Positions 10,300 to 20,513 are shown, counted from the stretch's first letter. The stretch is DNA of 64,000 nucleotides from Brachynemurus nebulosus (GCA_035578155.1 JAPWDM010000011.1:21428375-21492374), one strand, 5' to 3'. Made by a program: numbers and translations. Notes: generated by a model not told the origin, from the letters alone.

Positions 10300-10590
10300 T
10301 AAGTTCGTCATGTCTGTAATTGCATTAGGTGGCCTACCCACACTTGATCACTGTTAGATGAATAATACTGGACCTTATGTAATTTCACACACAGTTGTTT
10401 TCTATAATTCGTTATCGATTTATTTACCCCATATAGAAAGGAAAAGGTTCAGATTAACAAATTGAAGCCTAATTTTAATATTAAATAAGTACAAGAAATA
10501 TTCTTTCCCGAGAATTGTGAAAAATTCTCGCTGCTGACTACGAAATCCTGGCTTAGTGCCTATTTAACACACCTTTAGCGGATTTTTTCA
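10300..10590 (+). repeat. dispersed repeat, copy 1
   Basis: This block shares words in order with 34455-34735: CCCACACTTGAT, GGACCTTA, CCCGAGAATTGT, AAATCCT and GCTTAGTG, then a segment with AACACAC. About 290 bp. No ORF. Family unknown. Confidence 0.65.
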
Positions 10591-10639
10591 AATTATTTCA
10601 TAATTATGTGTCGTCTGTCATTTATTTACTAAACTATGA

Positions 10640-11141
10640 TACAAAGGCTACACGAGCGTTTTTTAACGCCTAGTTTTGAGCGTTAAATAACGTTAGAAAT
10701 ATAGGCAACATTGATATGAATCTAAGTGGCTACACACAGCGGAAATTATCGCTCAGTCTGGAAAGAGACACGCGTTCTCAAGGTCATAACGCCCGGAGAT
10801 TGGTTTGGGCAGTACAGGCCTATGCGGCGATAAAAAACGCGTGCGACGCATCTGGCTGGCCACACGAGCGACAAATAACGCTGCTAACCTCAAACGCAAT
10901 ATCCGCCATATTATGACTCATACAGATTGATGATTTAATTTCATTCTGTTTTCACACTTCAAATTTATAACACAATAAATATTGAAATGAAATTTGTCGA
11001 TAATGAGCTATTAATTCTTGAAGTTCAAAAGCACTGATGGCGATATTTATCGCTCGTGTACCCGCGGATCAGCGTTAAAAAATGTCGCGTTAATTTCCAC
11101 TCAAAAATTAGGCGTTAAGAAACGCTCGTGTAGTCTTGCCC
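10640..11141. mobile_element. PIF/Harbinger-like MITE (ACACGAGCG type)
   Basis: The 15-bp ends are TACAAAGGCTACACG and, from the right, GGGCAAGACTACACG; they continue as AGCGTTTYTTAACGCC. Flanking triplets TGA and TAA are consistent with a degraded 3-bp duplication. The word ACACGAGCG/CGCTCGTGT occurs four times, at both ends and internally near 10863 and 11053. GCGTTAA words are iterated. The 66- and 85-codon frames inside are not recognised and probably non-coding. Confidence 0.75.
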
Positions 11142-11144
11142 TAA

Positions 11145-11503
11145 AGGCGAAAAATGAAATTGAATTTATTGTATGTAGAGTCAGAATTATTGATAGTAAA
11201 CTCTGTATTTATTTTTATTTCTGTTTTTTTAGAAACGGCCTTAAAAACACATATAAATTAGAATTCGATATCTAAATGTACGCCGGTACTTTGATCTACC
11301 AATCTGGCATAGATTATTCGAAGAAAAAAAATTGAAACATATTCTTCGTTTCTGTCTACCAAACTAACACATGAATTTTTAAATTCTAGTCCGTCAAGGT
11401 TACAGTTAGTATATGACCACGGTTGCGTTTGTAGCAATGGAACTCTAAAAAATGATAAATCTAAATGTCTGATATAATATACTAATTAGAGGTGTGATGC
11501 AGA
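11145..11503. other. spacer, nothing assigned
   Basis: No repeat ends or coding families are seen. Confidence 0.45.
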
Positions 11504-11667
11504 TATGAAGGGGTCAGTGTAAAAGTGAACCAAGTTCATAATTTTTTTTTTTATTTTGAGTGTAAAATTACCTTTAAAGTGTAAAAGTTATAATTTATTA
11601 AACTTTAAAGGCCTTTTCTCAAAAAAAAAGTATGGACTTGGTTCACTTTTACACTGACCCCTCCATA
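11504..11667. repeat. 164-bp hairpin with GGGGTCAGTG ends
   Basis: The ends read TATGAAGGGGTCAGTGTAAA and TATGGAGGGGTCAGTGTAAA (right, reverse-complemented), and the match continues for about 40 bp. An inner dyad (CCTTTAAAGT...ACTTTAAAGG) makes the rest foldable. The outer TA of each end may be a target duplication. No ORF. Confidence 0.82.
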
Positions 11668-12079
11668 CCTATATAGGTAATTCGAATATTTGTTTAGACA
11701 AGTTTGGAATATATTTTTGTTTTAGCATCAAGGTACTGAATATGTATACCTTGTTGTGGTACTCTGGTTTCGTTTTGCGACGAAAAGCTTTTGGAGCACT
11801 CAACGTTCCACTAAAGCTTTTGAAATAAAAGATAGTATCTTTTTCAAACAACAATTTATTAAACAATTTTACGATGTATTTAACAATGATTATTAATAGA
11901 ATATTTATTCTAAGTCCAATCGTTCCATTGATCCTGTTCGGTTGTCCACAATGTCCACTTGACTGATTCACTACTTGCTTCCACTGCACTTTTTCCACTA
12001 CTGACTCCTACACTCGATTCTCCTTAGTCTCCGACGTAGCCCTTGATTACAACTGATTGCCACCATTTGCCGCAACCGA

Positions 12080-12088
12080 CTTATATAC
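12080..12088 (-). promoter_or_regulatory. TATA box, minus strand
   Basis: The minus strand reads GGGTATATAAGTCGG. It lies downstream (minus orientation) of the pentamer array at 12141-12173. Confidence 0.4.
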
Positions 12089-12140
12089 CCATTTGGTAAT
12101 GACGCGCTGTTGTTGTGATGTAGTTGTTTTTCTTCGATAT

Positions 12141-12173
12141 GGAGCTTCTAAATGATTCTCGATGGTTCCAGAA
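12141..12173. promoter_or_regulatory. heat-shock-element-like array
   Basis: Seven pentamers are in exact 5-bp register: GGA, TTC, AAT, TTC, GAT, TTC and GAA, each followed by two bases. Four are exact TTC/GAA units, three are degenerate. HSF trimers are known to bind alternating nGAAn/nTTCn pentamers. TATA-like boxes flank it on both sides (12080-12088 minus; 12185-12193 plus). Confidence 0.5.
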
Positions 12174-12299
12174 TGGTCCACCATTATATAAAAAGGGAAA
12201 GAAAAAGAAATTTAAAAAAAATGGGTCCTTGGCATTGGTGATCCGATCACATCACCACTGCTCCACCGGACCGTGGTGATGCTAGTACTCGGTTTTGAA

Positions 12300-13172
12300 G
12301 ACTTGATCTGCGTGTAGGTAAAACTAGTGTTGTGTACAGTAGTTTTCTGCTACGCCGTACGCAATGTTAGTACAGTAGAGTCCCAACAACCTATGAACCC
12401 ATCACTTATCTTCACGACTTGTTTTTAGGTGTAAATTTTTCCGACCAATCTTACTTAAACCTTAATTACAACGAACCACAGTACAAATATGTAAAAAATT
12501 ACAGATTGTGTAATTTTTGCTTAACTTTGTTGTCTTATAATACGGAGCACTGCTACATTTAACTGTTTCTGTCAAAATAGTTTTTAATCATCTATACATC
12601 GGAAAATATTTTGTTAATTCGGTGAAATGTCCAAATTTATGTTTGTATCGAAAATATTTCTAAACAAATATATTTCGTATATGATTTCAGAATCGATTAC
12701 TTTTCTATATATAACATGGCCATTCTCTCACTTAGGATATTTGTTTTCTAAATGGTTTTCAATTTATATGTTACATTTGTACAATAAATTTTACAGCAAA
12801 AAAGAGAAATGTGAGATCGAATTTGTTCTCGTCGAATAATAACAATTTTCTTTTAACATTATCCTTCGCTCCATAGTGTACCGAAAAAATTTTTACTAAT
12901 AAAAAAACTTTTTTAGCATTAAAAATTATACTATATAGTTTAATCTTTTAAGAATATCAATAGGATCGGTGGTTAATGTTCCCTTTAAGGTATGTGGGCG
13001 CATAGAATTTCAGAAATATTTAAGTTCAATAAGAACTTTCCGTTTCTGCATGAGGCTATCAACTTTTTGAAACTATCAGCTGGTATAATGTGAATGCCGA
13101 ATGGAATCGGAAAAATGCATCGTTTCTGCTAAAAAGTCGCCAAATCTTATTATAATTCTCATTCCAAATTTT
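12300..13172. other. spacer, nothing assigned
   Basis: No element ends or coding families are seen. The 70-codon frame at 12627-12839 is a hydrophobic chance-like frame. Confidence 0.45.
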
Positions 13173-13369
13173 TATAGGTCAAATTAACTGAAATTGGTCT
13201 GACGTCATTAAAAAACTAAGCAAAATTAGGCGACAATCTTAAGTTACTATAGTTACCCTAATATAATAATAATAAGAAGAAAAGGAGATAGGAAAGAAAA
13301 CTAGATCTATCTAATTTTGCTTCATTTGTTGCATTTGTTTGATGCATGACCTCAGGCCAACTTTAGTTA

Positions 13370-13917
13370 AGCCGCTGCTACACGATGCTACGAACACCTT
13401 CCAACATTCGACGTTGGTTGGTTCATAGCATCATGTAGCCGTTGTTCGAACCTACGAGTGTCCAATGTCGAGCGTCAAACGTTCGCATTTGGTCGTGTCC
13501 CGTTCGATGTCGGTATTTTTGCACCGAGTCAAAGGGATGCTTCGAACGTTTGAAGGTCAATGTTGGTTGCGTTGGTTGGTTCGACTCAGCAGCTGCACGA
13601 CTCGTTCATGTGAAGAGAGACAACATCAGTGTATAACATTAGAGATAACATCAGACAGATGATATCGTCGTCCACTGAATAAACGTTTGTCCCAACACAT
13701 TATACAAGAGAGACAACATCAGTGTATAACATTAGAGATAACATCAGACAGATAACAGCCTCGCCACTGAGTACCAACACATCATCATTCGTATTGGATC
13801 AAACATTCGATTCACCGTGTAGCAGATACATTCGTCGCACCAACTATCGAACTTAATTGCCTCAAACGTTCGATCGAACGTTGGAAGGAACGTTCGTAGC
13901 ATCGTGTAGAACCCGCT
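13370..13917. mobile_element. PIF/Harbinger-like MITE (CGAAC type)
   Basis: The 15-bp ends are AGCCGCTGCTACACG and, from the right, AGCGGGTTCTACACG, then ATGCTACGAAC on both. TTA lies on both sides (13367-13369 and 13918-13920). The empty site is known because it falls in one inverted repeat of the host MITE and the other repeat is intact; removing the insert plus one TTA restores it. The interior is packed with CGAAC/GTTCG words and carries a 93-bp tandem duplication. The overlapping 64-65-codon frames at 13442-13662 are repeat-derived. Confidence 0.88.
13615..13800 (+). repeat. 93-bp tandem duplication inside PIF-type MITE
   Basis: GAGAGACAACATCAGTGTAT starts at 13615 and again at 13708, and the identity continues through AACATCAGACAGAT. 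Divergence is low in the first half of the unit. Confidence 0.85.
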
Positions 13918-14146
13918 TTAATTTGACCTATACTAACATAGTTTACTATAAAATCAATATATATGACAAATGTAAGCGTGAATAGTCTGTGAGTACCGCC
14001 ATAACTTGGCAAGCTACCACCACAGCCTCATACTATGGCCCTACATCCCCCATTCATGAAGAAACTCAAAAAAGGGTATCACACCAAATTAGTGAAACAG
14101 CTACGAATTGAGTGCCAAAGAGCCTGACACTGATCAGAAGGGCCCA

Positions 14147-14265
14147 GAATATTCCGAGAATGTTGATGTGATAGAATGTTCCAGAATTGTATAGAATCAT
14201 CTAAAAGATTCGAGAATGTTTTAGAATGTTCCAGAATTTTATAGAATTTTCAGAACGTTCTAGAA
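14147..14265. promoter_or_regulatory. cluster of heat-shock-element-like sites
   Basis: There are three perfect three-pentamer sites: GAA-nn-TTC-nn-GAA at 14174-14186, 14224-14236 and 14253-14265. There are also partial sites, TTCgaGAA at 14209-14216 and GAAtaTTC at 14147-14154. The word AGAATGTTCCAGAATT occurs twice. No TATA box or gene was identified directly beside it. Confidence 0.5.
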
Positions 14266-14279
14266 CATCTCAGCACTAT

Positions 14280-15569
14280 TACTTTAAAAATTACGTATTT
14301 TCCCTTTTTCTGTTATACCTAAAGAAAAATATTTGAAAGCTGGAAATAACTATAACCACAAATCACCCATCTAATATTTACTACCTGTAAGCACGTCTCA
14401 CACAAAGAGGATCTACTGAAAGACTGTAAACTGAATTTTGATGTTACCTACTAACTCTTCAATCAACTGTCTGGTTGGTTGGCAACGAATCAATTTTGCA
14501 TATTTTAAATATTGACAGCGGCTTTGAACTTCTGACAAGGAAAACGTGAAGTGATTGTGGGTACACACGACAGTGTCACTGATACTTCAACGTACGTCCT
14601 CAAAACCTTTGTTTGTTTGCATCTTAAATCTTTTTTTTTTCCGAGTAACGAAAAGTAGAGAAAAGAATAAAAAAAAATAAAAGCTTTCAACGTTAAAAAA
14701 CAAGAAATCAATAAGTTATCACCGTCAGAATTTTCTACACCATCTTTTTTTTTCCTAATATTTAAATGGATTGTTGTTTAATAATAGTAATATGAACTGA
14801 TAGATACGTACAGTGTGCGTTATCGGATTTTGCAGTTTTTTTCTGTGTTGAATTCTTCTTCATTCCCAATATACTATATCACACTTCAAATACTGTAATG
14901 TCTTTATACCGCACATTTCTTCGCTTCTTTCTTAAAATTCCGATGACAAGATCTATACAGATGTTTTTAGTAAGAACGTATCAGCTTTAATTTTATATTT
15001 TGTATTCATTCAATGTTGTCTAAAAATAATTTAAAATGATATTCACTGATTTGAATTTCGAGGAAGATTATTTTTAAAATATTAAGAAAAAAAAAGATAT
15101 ATAAAATTAAACATCTACGCAAAAAATTGCTGTCGCCAGTCTGTTCGCCATTTTCTTTAGCCGGCAGGTTTCTTTTTTATGCGCATAACAGGATCACAGA
15201 TGTAGGCGAGAGTCAGGACAGCCCCTGGTATTTGTAGGATTCATAGAGGGAAATTAAAATTCGACGCCCACCTAAATAAACCGAAATGAGAAAAATCAAT
15301 ATTTTAACATTTTCTTATCAGATTACTTCCAATTGTATTCTTCGATTTCAATAATGTTGTTTTTTTTTTTTTACTGATTAATGGAATAATATGAATTTTA
15401 GTTTAACACAGAAAATAAAGCAGAACATTTACAAAAAAAAAAATAAAATAATGTTAATTAATTAAAAATTAAGGTTTAAGAGATAAAAAATTGGTAGATA
15501 CAATTATCAAAACTACAGAAATAATCAACAATGACTGCGTTCGGTAGAATAAATTATATTAAAACCTGC
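14280..15569. other. AT-rich spacer, no gene
   Basis: A 68-codon minus frame at 14505-14711 has no family features. No element ends are recognised. Confidence 0.45.
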
Positions 15570-16030
15570 CACGGAGAGAAAAAATATCGAATATTTAATG
15601 TGTAGTACACTAAAGTGATCACAGACCAAATATTCTAAAATTACTGTTGACTTACACAGTAAATACAGTCGTCCCTCAACTTATTGACAATTTAAGTTAT
15701 TGACGATGATCGTAGTTTACCTTAAGTTATAGACAAATCATATGTATGTACCCAAGGTCATACGTGCTGTGTCGTAGTGTGGCAATGCGCACATACAGAT
15801 GGTTTGTCTATAACTTGAGGTAAACTATGATCATTGTCAATAAGTTAAATTGTCAATAAGTTGAGGGACGACGGTATTAGAATACTAGCACTAAAAAGAG
15901 AATAATTTATTTAAAATTATTAGTGCTGGCGCTCTAATCTTTACAAAGTGAGACTACAATTTTAGAATATTTGGTCTGTGATCACTTTAGTGGGCTGCAC
16001 GCTAAATATTCGATATTTTTTCTCTCCGTG
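15570..16030. mobile_element. fold-back element with CACGGAGAG ends, copy 2
   Basis: Both ends read CACGGAGAGAAAAAATATCG and the arms (15570-15643 and 15957-16030) pair over about 74 bp with few mismatches. Only the terminal 13 bp are shared with the hairpin at 1739-1900; the rest of the arms is unrelated. The middle is interrupted by the pogo-type MITE at 15666-15874. No ORF and no clear target duplication. Confidence 0.82.
15666..15874. mobile_element. pogo/Tigger-type MITE (209 bp)
   Basis: TA lies at 15664-15665 and 15875-15876. The ends are CAGTCGTCCCTCAACTTATT and, from the right, CCGTCGTCCCTCAACTTATT; inverted similarity covers most of the element. TA target and CAG-type ends fit pogo/Tigger MITEs. 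It is nested in the fold-back element. Confidence 0.85.
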
Positions 16031-16065
16031 TGTACAAAATTTTCACTACTCAATTATGTAATATA

Positions 16066-16770
16066 CATCGGCGGGATTTAGCGGGGACAAAGCCCCCCCC
16101 CCCCCCCAAAAAAAAATATTCGTGTGAATAAAAAATTAAATACTAAGAAGCTCCTAAGGTGATTTTTATATTAAATATGTCATTTGCCCCTCCCCCCTCT
16201 CGCCGCCGAAATACAGTAGAGCACCAGTTTTGTCAAGAAAAAGTAGTCTCCAAAAGTGGTGCTTGACAAAAGTGATGCTTTTTGACCAGGGGTGATTCAC
16301 AAGTATCGTAAGATTATGTTTTGAATTAAAATTATGTTTGTTTAAATATTAATAAAAGAAAAGAAGAAGTAAAGAATTAAAAATTATTTATCTCAGAAAA
16401 TATTTTTTTTATTTGTCGTTTTATTAATTTGCTTTGAAATAATTTTGATTACATTTTACGTATGATAAAAACCGCCACAGAACAGAATACATATAGATAA
16501 ACATTCTATGTACAATAATTAAAATCTACGTTCCAACGCTTTGAGGTCTGTTGTTGTTTGTCACTATTATTACCGGTATATTTATTTGTTTCTTTTGATA
16601 AAATCATGCGTCATGGTCTATTGCACATGGATTTAATATTTATGTACTTGACATTTTTGATGCAACTTTCCAAAAGTGATGTTGACTAATTTGATGCTCT
16701 CAAAAAATTTCCAAAACTGATGTTGCCATTATCGGTGCTATACTGTATTTTCTTTGAAATCCCGCCTATG
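16066..16770. mobile_element. hAT-type MITE with perfect 8-bp duplication, interrupted
   Basis: Ends are CATCGGCGGGATTT and, from the right, CATAGGCGGGATTT. GTAATATA lies immediately on both sides (16058-16065 and 16771-16778). The interior has a C-run at about 16089-16105. The element is split by a TA-flanked MITE at 16214-16745; without it the hAT is about 171 bp. Confidence 0.88.
16214..16745. mobile_element. pogo-type MITE nested in hAT MITE
   Basis: TA lies at 16212-16213 and 16746-16747. The ends are CAGTAGAGCACCAGTTTTGT and, from the right, CAGTATAGCACCGATAATGG. Inside each end the words CAAAAGTGATG and TTGACAAAA/TGTCAAG recur several times, like subterminal binding repeats. No ORF. 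Confidence 0.82.
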
Positions 16771-16778
16771 GTAATATA

Positions 16779-17650
16779 CTATCAAAACTCCGTTTACTTT
16801 TCATCATATTGATCCCTAAGTTAACAGTTTGGTCGTAATAAATATGGAAACTTTCAAAAATTTCATCCTGTATACCTAAATGAAAATAATAATTTTGCAT
16901 GTTACTGAAATAGAAAATTTTAAATAATCATATATTGTTAGAAATGCCAAAAACGTTCCCATTTTACTATATTATGTTGTACACAAACGCGGAATGAAGA
17001 AGTGGTGTTACTACAAAACAAACTACAAAACATTGCGATACGAGACCAAATTGTAAGTCTCATTTTCGATTTAATGTTATTTAACTGTCGTATCACGTAC
17101 ATGATATTATTTTTATATCCAGAATGCGCGCACATTTTACAATTATTTGTAATTTAATATTTCAAATATTAACAATTTCAACATTAAAAAATTTGATTTT
17201 ATGCTTGAAAGAGTTTTAATATTAAAGTTCGTGTTGGCTTTCGGTTGTGCGGGTGTTATGGGTATACGCGGCAATTCAGGGCAAACGGATATACGCCTGC
17301 TTTGATATTTATGTGCATTATAAACACAATAGGTTTATATTTAAGTCCCGTAGGAAAAAAAATGGGGTGAACCAAATTTATGCGAGTGGTGAAAAATATT
17401 ATAAAAAGAATATATGTACGGGTTGGTTATTTATATGCAATAACGTTATAGGGGCTGACAGAAATTTTTGAATTACTAAAATTATTTATCTACATTAGTA
17501 TGCGTATTCGTTTTGTCTACGTCTTACAATAAGACAATTTTTCTTTGATTTCACAATCAGTTTAAGTATGAAATTAGGAAGTCGGTACTTAAAAATTTAA
17601 CTATCCTATATTCTTCAGTATAATGAAAATATAATAACCCTTTTCAAGAG
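16779..17650. other. spacer with unrecognised 74-codon frame
   Basis: A plus frame at 17247-17471 begins MRVLWVYAAIQGKRIYAC; I do not recognise it and see no supporting signals. The rest is AT-rich. Confidence 0.4.
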
Positions 17651-17653
17651 TAG

Positions 17654-18382
17654 TAGTCTAATTAGCCCTAAATTTTATCTATACATTAATTTTAGAATAG
17701 ACATAAAAATTTTTAAAAGGAGTTTCTTGTAGGGATTGCCGAGGAGAACATTTGTGCAAAATATTAACTTCCGGAAATGTTTTTTTATATCATGAATAGC
17801 GTTTTTTTGACTTTTCACCGCTTACGTAACGAAAACGGTGATAGATACATTAAAAGTGTTAAGACCTTTCTTGTAGAGAATCGAATTCTCTATACAAAAA
17901 AGTCCGCGAGAGCACCTGTCTATCTTATACAGGTGAAAAGATACAGCGCTCCAAACGCGTACTCAAAATTCACTTTTTCTAGCGTTCCGGTAAGGTTCCG
18001 GACGGCACACCCTGCCGGAACGCGAGAAAAAGTGGATTTTTGAGTGCGCGTTTGGAGCGCTGTATCTTTTCATCTGTACAAGATCGACAGGTGCTTTCCC
18101 TGACTTTTTTGTAGAGAATTCGATTCTCTACAAAAAAGGTCTTAACACTTTTTAATGTATCTATCACCGTTTTCGCTACGTAAGCGGTGAAAGGTCAAAA
18201 AACGCTATTTATGAATTTTCAATATCGTTTAAACAATATAAAAAAACATTTCCGGGAGTTCACATTTTGCACAAATTTTCTTCTCGGTAATCCCTACAAG
18301 AATCTCTTTTTAAAAATTTTTTATATCTATTCTAAAATTAATGTTTAATGAGATAGGGCTTAAAATTAGTGCTATTGGACTA
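17654..18382. mobile_element. 729-bp giant fold-back element
   Basis: Two arms of roughly 345 and 370 bp pair around a loop at about 17998-18011, flanked by CGTTCCGG and CCGGAACG. Shared blocks include TCTTGTAGGGATT at the ends, AAGGTCTTAACACTTTTTAA, TGTAGAGAATCGAATTCTCT-type internal dyads and TTTGGAGCGCTGTATCTTTT. The 88- and 62-codon frames (17777-18043, 17979-18167) read the same arm in opposite directions and are not genes. No target duplication resolved. Confidence 0.88.
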
Positions 18383-19960
18383 TAGGTGCTTAGAGAATCG
18401 TGATTTGGTTACTAAAGGGTTGAGCTATTACTTTTATTTTTCAGTAAAATAAATAAAGCAATAATAAAATAATATCAAGATATTACATCATCAAGAGCGG
18501 TTACAGGGGATGGTCATGCAGGTAATGACCTCTCCCTTCCGGAAAGAAATTATTAAAATTTTATCGTATGGGTTTATCTGATGACGTCATTACGTTTATT
18601 AAAATTTTCAATAATTTAAAACACAGTGATGAAACGGGAAACGAAAAGACTTCTATTGGCTTAGTTAAATCTATAAAAGAAACTCGGTCATTCTGATAGC
18701 AAAAATTAAAAGTCTACACTAGCAATTACCCTAATTCAAATCACTTCAATATGATTTACTTTGAAAAAAAAGAAATTTTTTAACTTGCTGATGTCATAAA
18801 GTTTACAAAAACTTTTAAATTCCTTAAAAATCCGAAATCCGAAGCCAGTTATACTGTTTTTCTAAAATAAAATTTACCTTCTCTCATAAATGTTTATTCC
18901 TTTACAATTTTTTTTAATTTAACTCATTTCATTTTTGACAATTTATTTTTATTTATCAATTATTATTTATTAAATTATTTAAACGGCTATTAATTTAATT
19001 TCAGTTATCTTGTAACTACAATAAAATCTAATGGCGATAATAAAAAAATAATCCACTTAATTATTTAGTCATAAAAATTTTAAAAAAAAAAAACTAAAAT
19101 TTCAAAATTACCTACTATCTCTAATATTCATATTTATATGCAAATGATATTTTGATGTGTAAAATTGTAATTTTTAATCGGCTTTTTAAAAATGACCTCA
19201 GTGATATTTGATTGAAATTCTATTTTAGTTAATCATAACAAACATGGCCTCATTTTCTTGTTTCGATAATTAATATATATACTGTGCTATTTTATTCATG
19301 TGAATGAATAAAATTTATAATGTGTGGATTGACATACCCGGTAACAATGCTATGGTAATTCAAATTGGAAAGAAAAAATTTATTGCAATAATAATAACAA
19401 ATTCCAGTTCAATGTGTGAAACTGTAAACAAAGAAAATATACTTTACAAATATTAATTTTTTTTTAAAATTATTAACATTAATTTTTTTTATAGCCAAAT
19501 CTTTTTAATGAACAATTGATGATAGACGCAAGATGCAAGATTTTTTGATACATATAGATTTTTATAATTGATTGATATTACATAACAAATTTAGCTTATT
19601 ATAAATTACTGCTAACTAAAAATAAGAGTACTTGTATACTACCGATTTTTAGCTGTCCAATAGTTTAGTCGTTCTTGTAATATGTAAATGATTATGGGAA
19701 TCGGATATTTTTCGAATAAGTCAGGACCGTACTTATTGCAATAAAATTTTACAATTAAATTACAGGAATTTGCGCTCATTTGAATGAATGTAACTAGTCA
19801 AAAATTTGATTTTTCACCATTAACAATACTTACTAACAACATTTTTTATTTAACAAAAATAAGCAAATTCATAATTTTTTTTCAAATTTTTAAAAAGTCG
19901 TTAAAATTGTAGATGGTCTACTATAATATATATTTGCTAAAATTTTTATTATCACTTGTC
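18383..19960. other. AT-rich spacer, no gene
   Basis: Nothing recognised. Includes many poly-A/poly-T runs. Confidence 0.45.
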
Positions 19961-20190
19961 ATTACACGAGAGTTTTGTATTTTTTCGAATAAATTTGTGT
20001 TTATATATGTATAACGAAAATTTGTTGCCTAGCAATTTAACGAGAAGAATTGTCAACTAACAAAAACGCGACAGCGAAGTTGAAGCGTTTTTGGGTTGAC
20101 ATTTCTTCGAGTTAAATTGCTTTTAGGCAAGAAATTTGCGTTGTAGAAAACACAAATTTATTCAAAAAAGATATAAAACTCAAGTGTAAT
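19961..20190. repeat. 230-bp fold-back element
   Basis: The arms (19961-20066 and 20083-20190) share TTTGAATAAATTTGTGTTTT-like sequence, TTGCCTA..GCAATTTAAC and GTCAACTAACAAAAACGC-like inner ends. A third, single arm in opposite orientation lies at 22646-22760. Confidence 0.78.
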
Positions 20191-20199
20191 ACGGTAAGA

Positions 20200-20300
20200 C
20201 AGTGGCGAATTTACCCTAAGTGCCGCTCTAGGCTCCGTAACAAATGCCGCCCCTGAAAAGCTAAAAAAAAATTTTACCGCCCTTTTTACCAAATTTGTCG
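20200..20300 (+). mobile_element. hAT-type end, truncated
   Basis: CAGTGGCGAATTTACCCTAA followed by GTGCCGC words resembles the left end of the hAT MITE at 54093-54410. No matching right end was found, so the element is truncated. It directly abuts the fold-back element. Confidence 0.55.
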
Positions 20301-20426
20301 CCTCTAAAATTGAAGCTGAAAAACGCCATATTAGTGTAATTGCAAGTAAAAAAATTGTCTGGTAAAAAAATAGCTATTTTTATTTTTTTAAATACATTTT
20401 CCCTTAAAGTTTTAAAAGAAATTATT

Positions 20427-20513
20427 ATGGCAACTTGTTCCGTTTACGGATGTAAGAATTCCGTCAGAAAAAAACTCGAAAGAATAACATTCCACGGGCA
20501 AGTTTCCTTTTGA
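20427..20513 (+). pseudogene. THAP-domain first-exon-like frame
   Basis: The frame reads MATCSVYGCKNSVRKKLERI then TFHGQ. It matches the start of a THAP zinc finger, in which a C-x4-C pair follows the methionine and a TFH/SFH block follows 15-20 residues later; in THAP genes the first exon often ends there. Here the frame stops three codons later. A GT at 20502 could be a weak donor, but no second exon with the remaining Cys and His was found. P-element-type transposases and host THAP proteins share this domain. It is probably a remnant. Confidence 0.5.

Larger units (their letters stand above)
11680..12240 (-). mobile_element. LTR-like regulatory stretch (tentative)
   Basis: On the minus strand a TATATAAG box (12080-12088) is followed by a less AT-rich leader and then AATAAA signals near 11890-11850. 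Upstream lies a heat-shock-element-like array (12141-12173). This order resembles the U3-R-U5 of a retrotransposon LTR. A second LTR, primer-binding site and gag-pol were not found, so a solo LTR, an LTR fragment or an unrelated promoter are all possible. The minus frame at 11669-11998 is not a recognised protein. Confidence 0.35.
13175..13930. mobile_element. AGGTCAA-type MITE, interrupted copy
   Basis: TA lies at 13173-13174 and 13931-13932. The ends are TAGGTCAAATTAACTGAAAT and, from the right, TAGGTCAAATTAACTAAAG once the insert at 13370-13917 is removed. Without the insert the element is about 205 bp. It shares both subterminal regions with 8202-9110. Confidence 0.85.

Noticed and set aside
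13370..13917. piggyBac-type MITE because TTAA occurs at both junctions
   Set aside because: The symmetrical 15-bp ends appear only if the duplication is TTA, and the ACACG pattern matches three other PIF-like elements.
17777..18167. Overlapping frames sharing SVKTF(L/F)VENRILY
   Set aside because: The same arm of the 729-bp inverted repeat read from both sides, not two genes.
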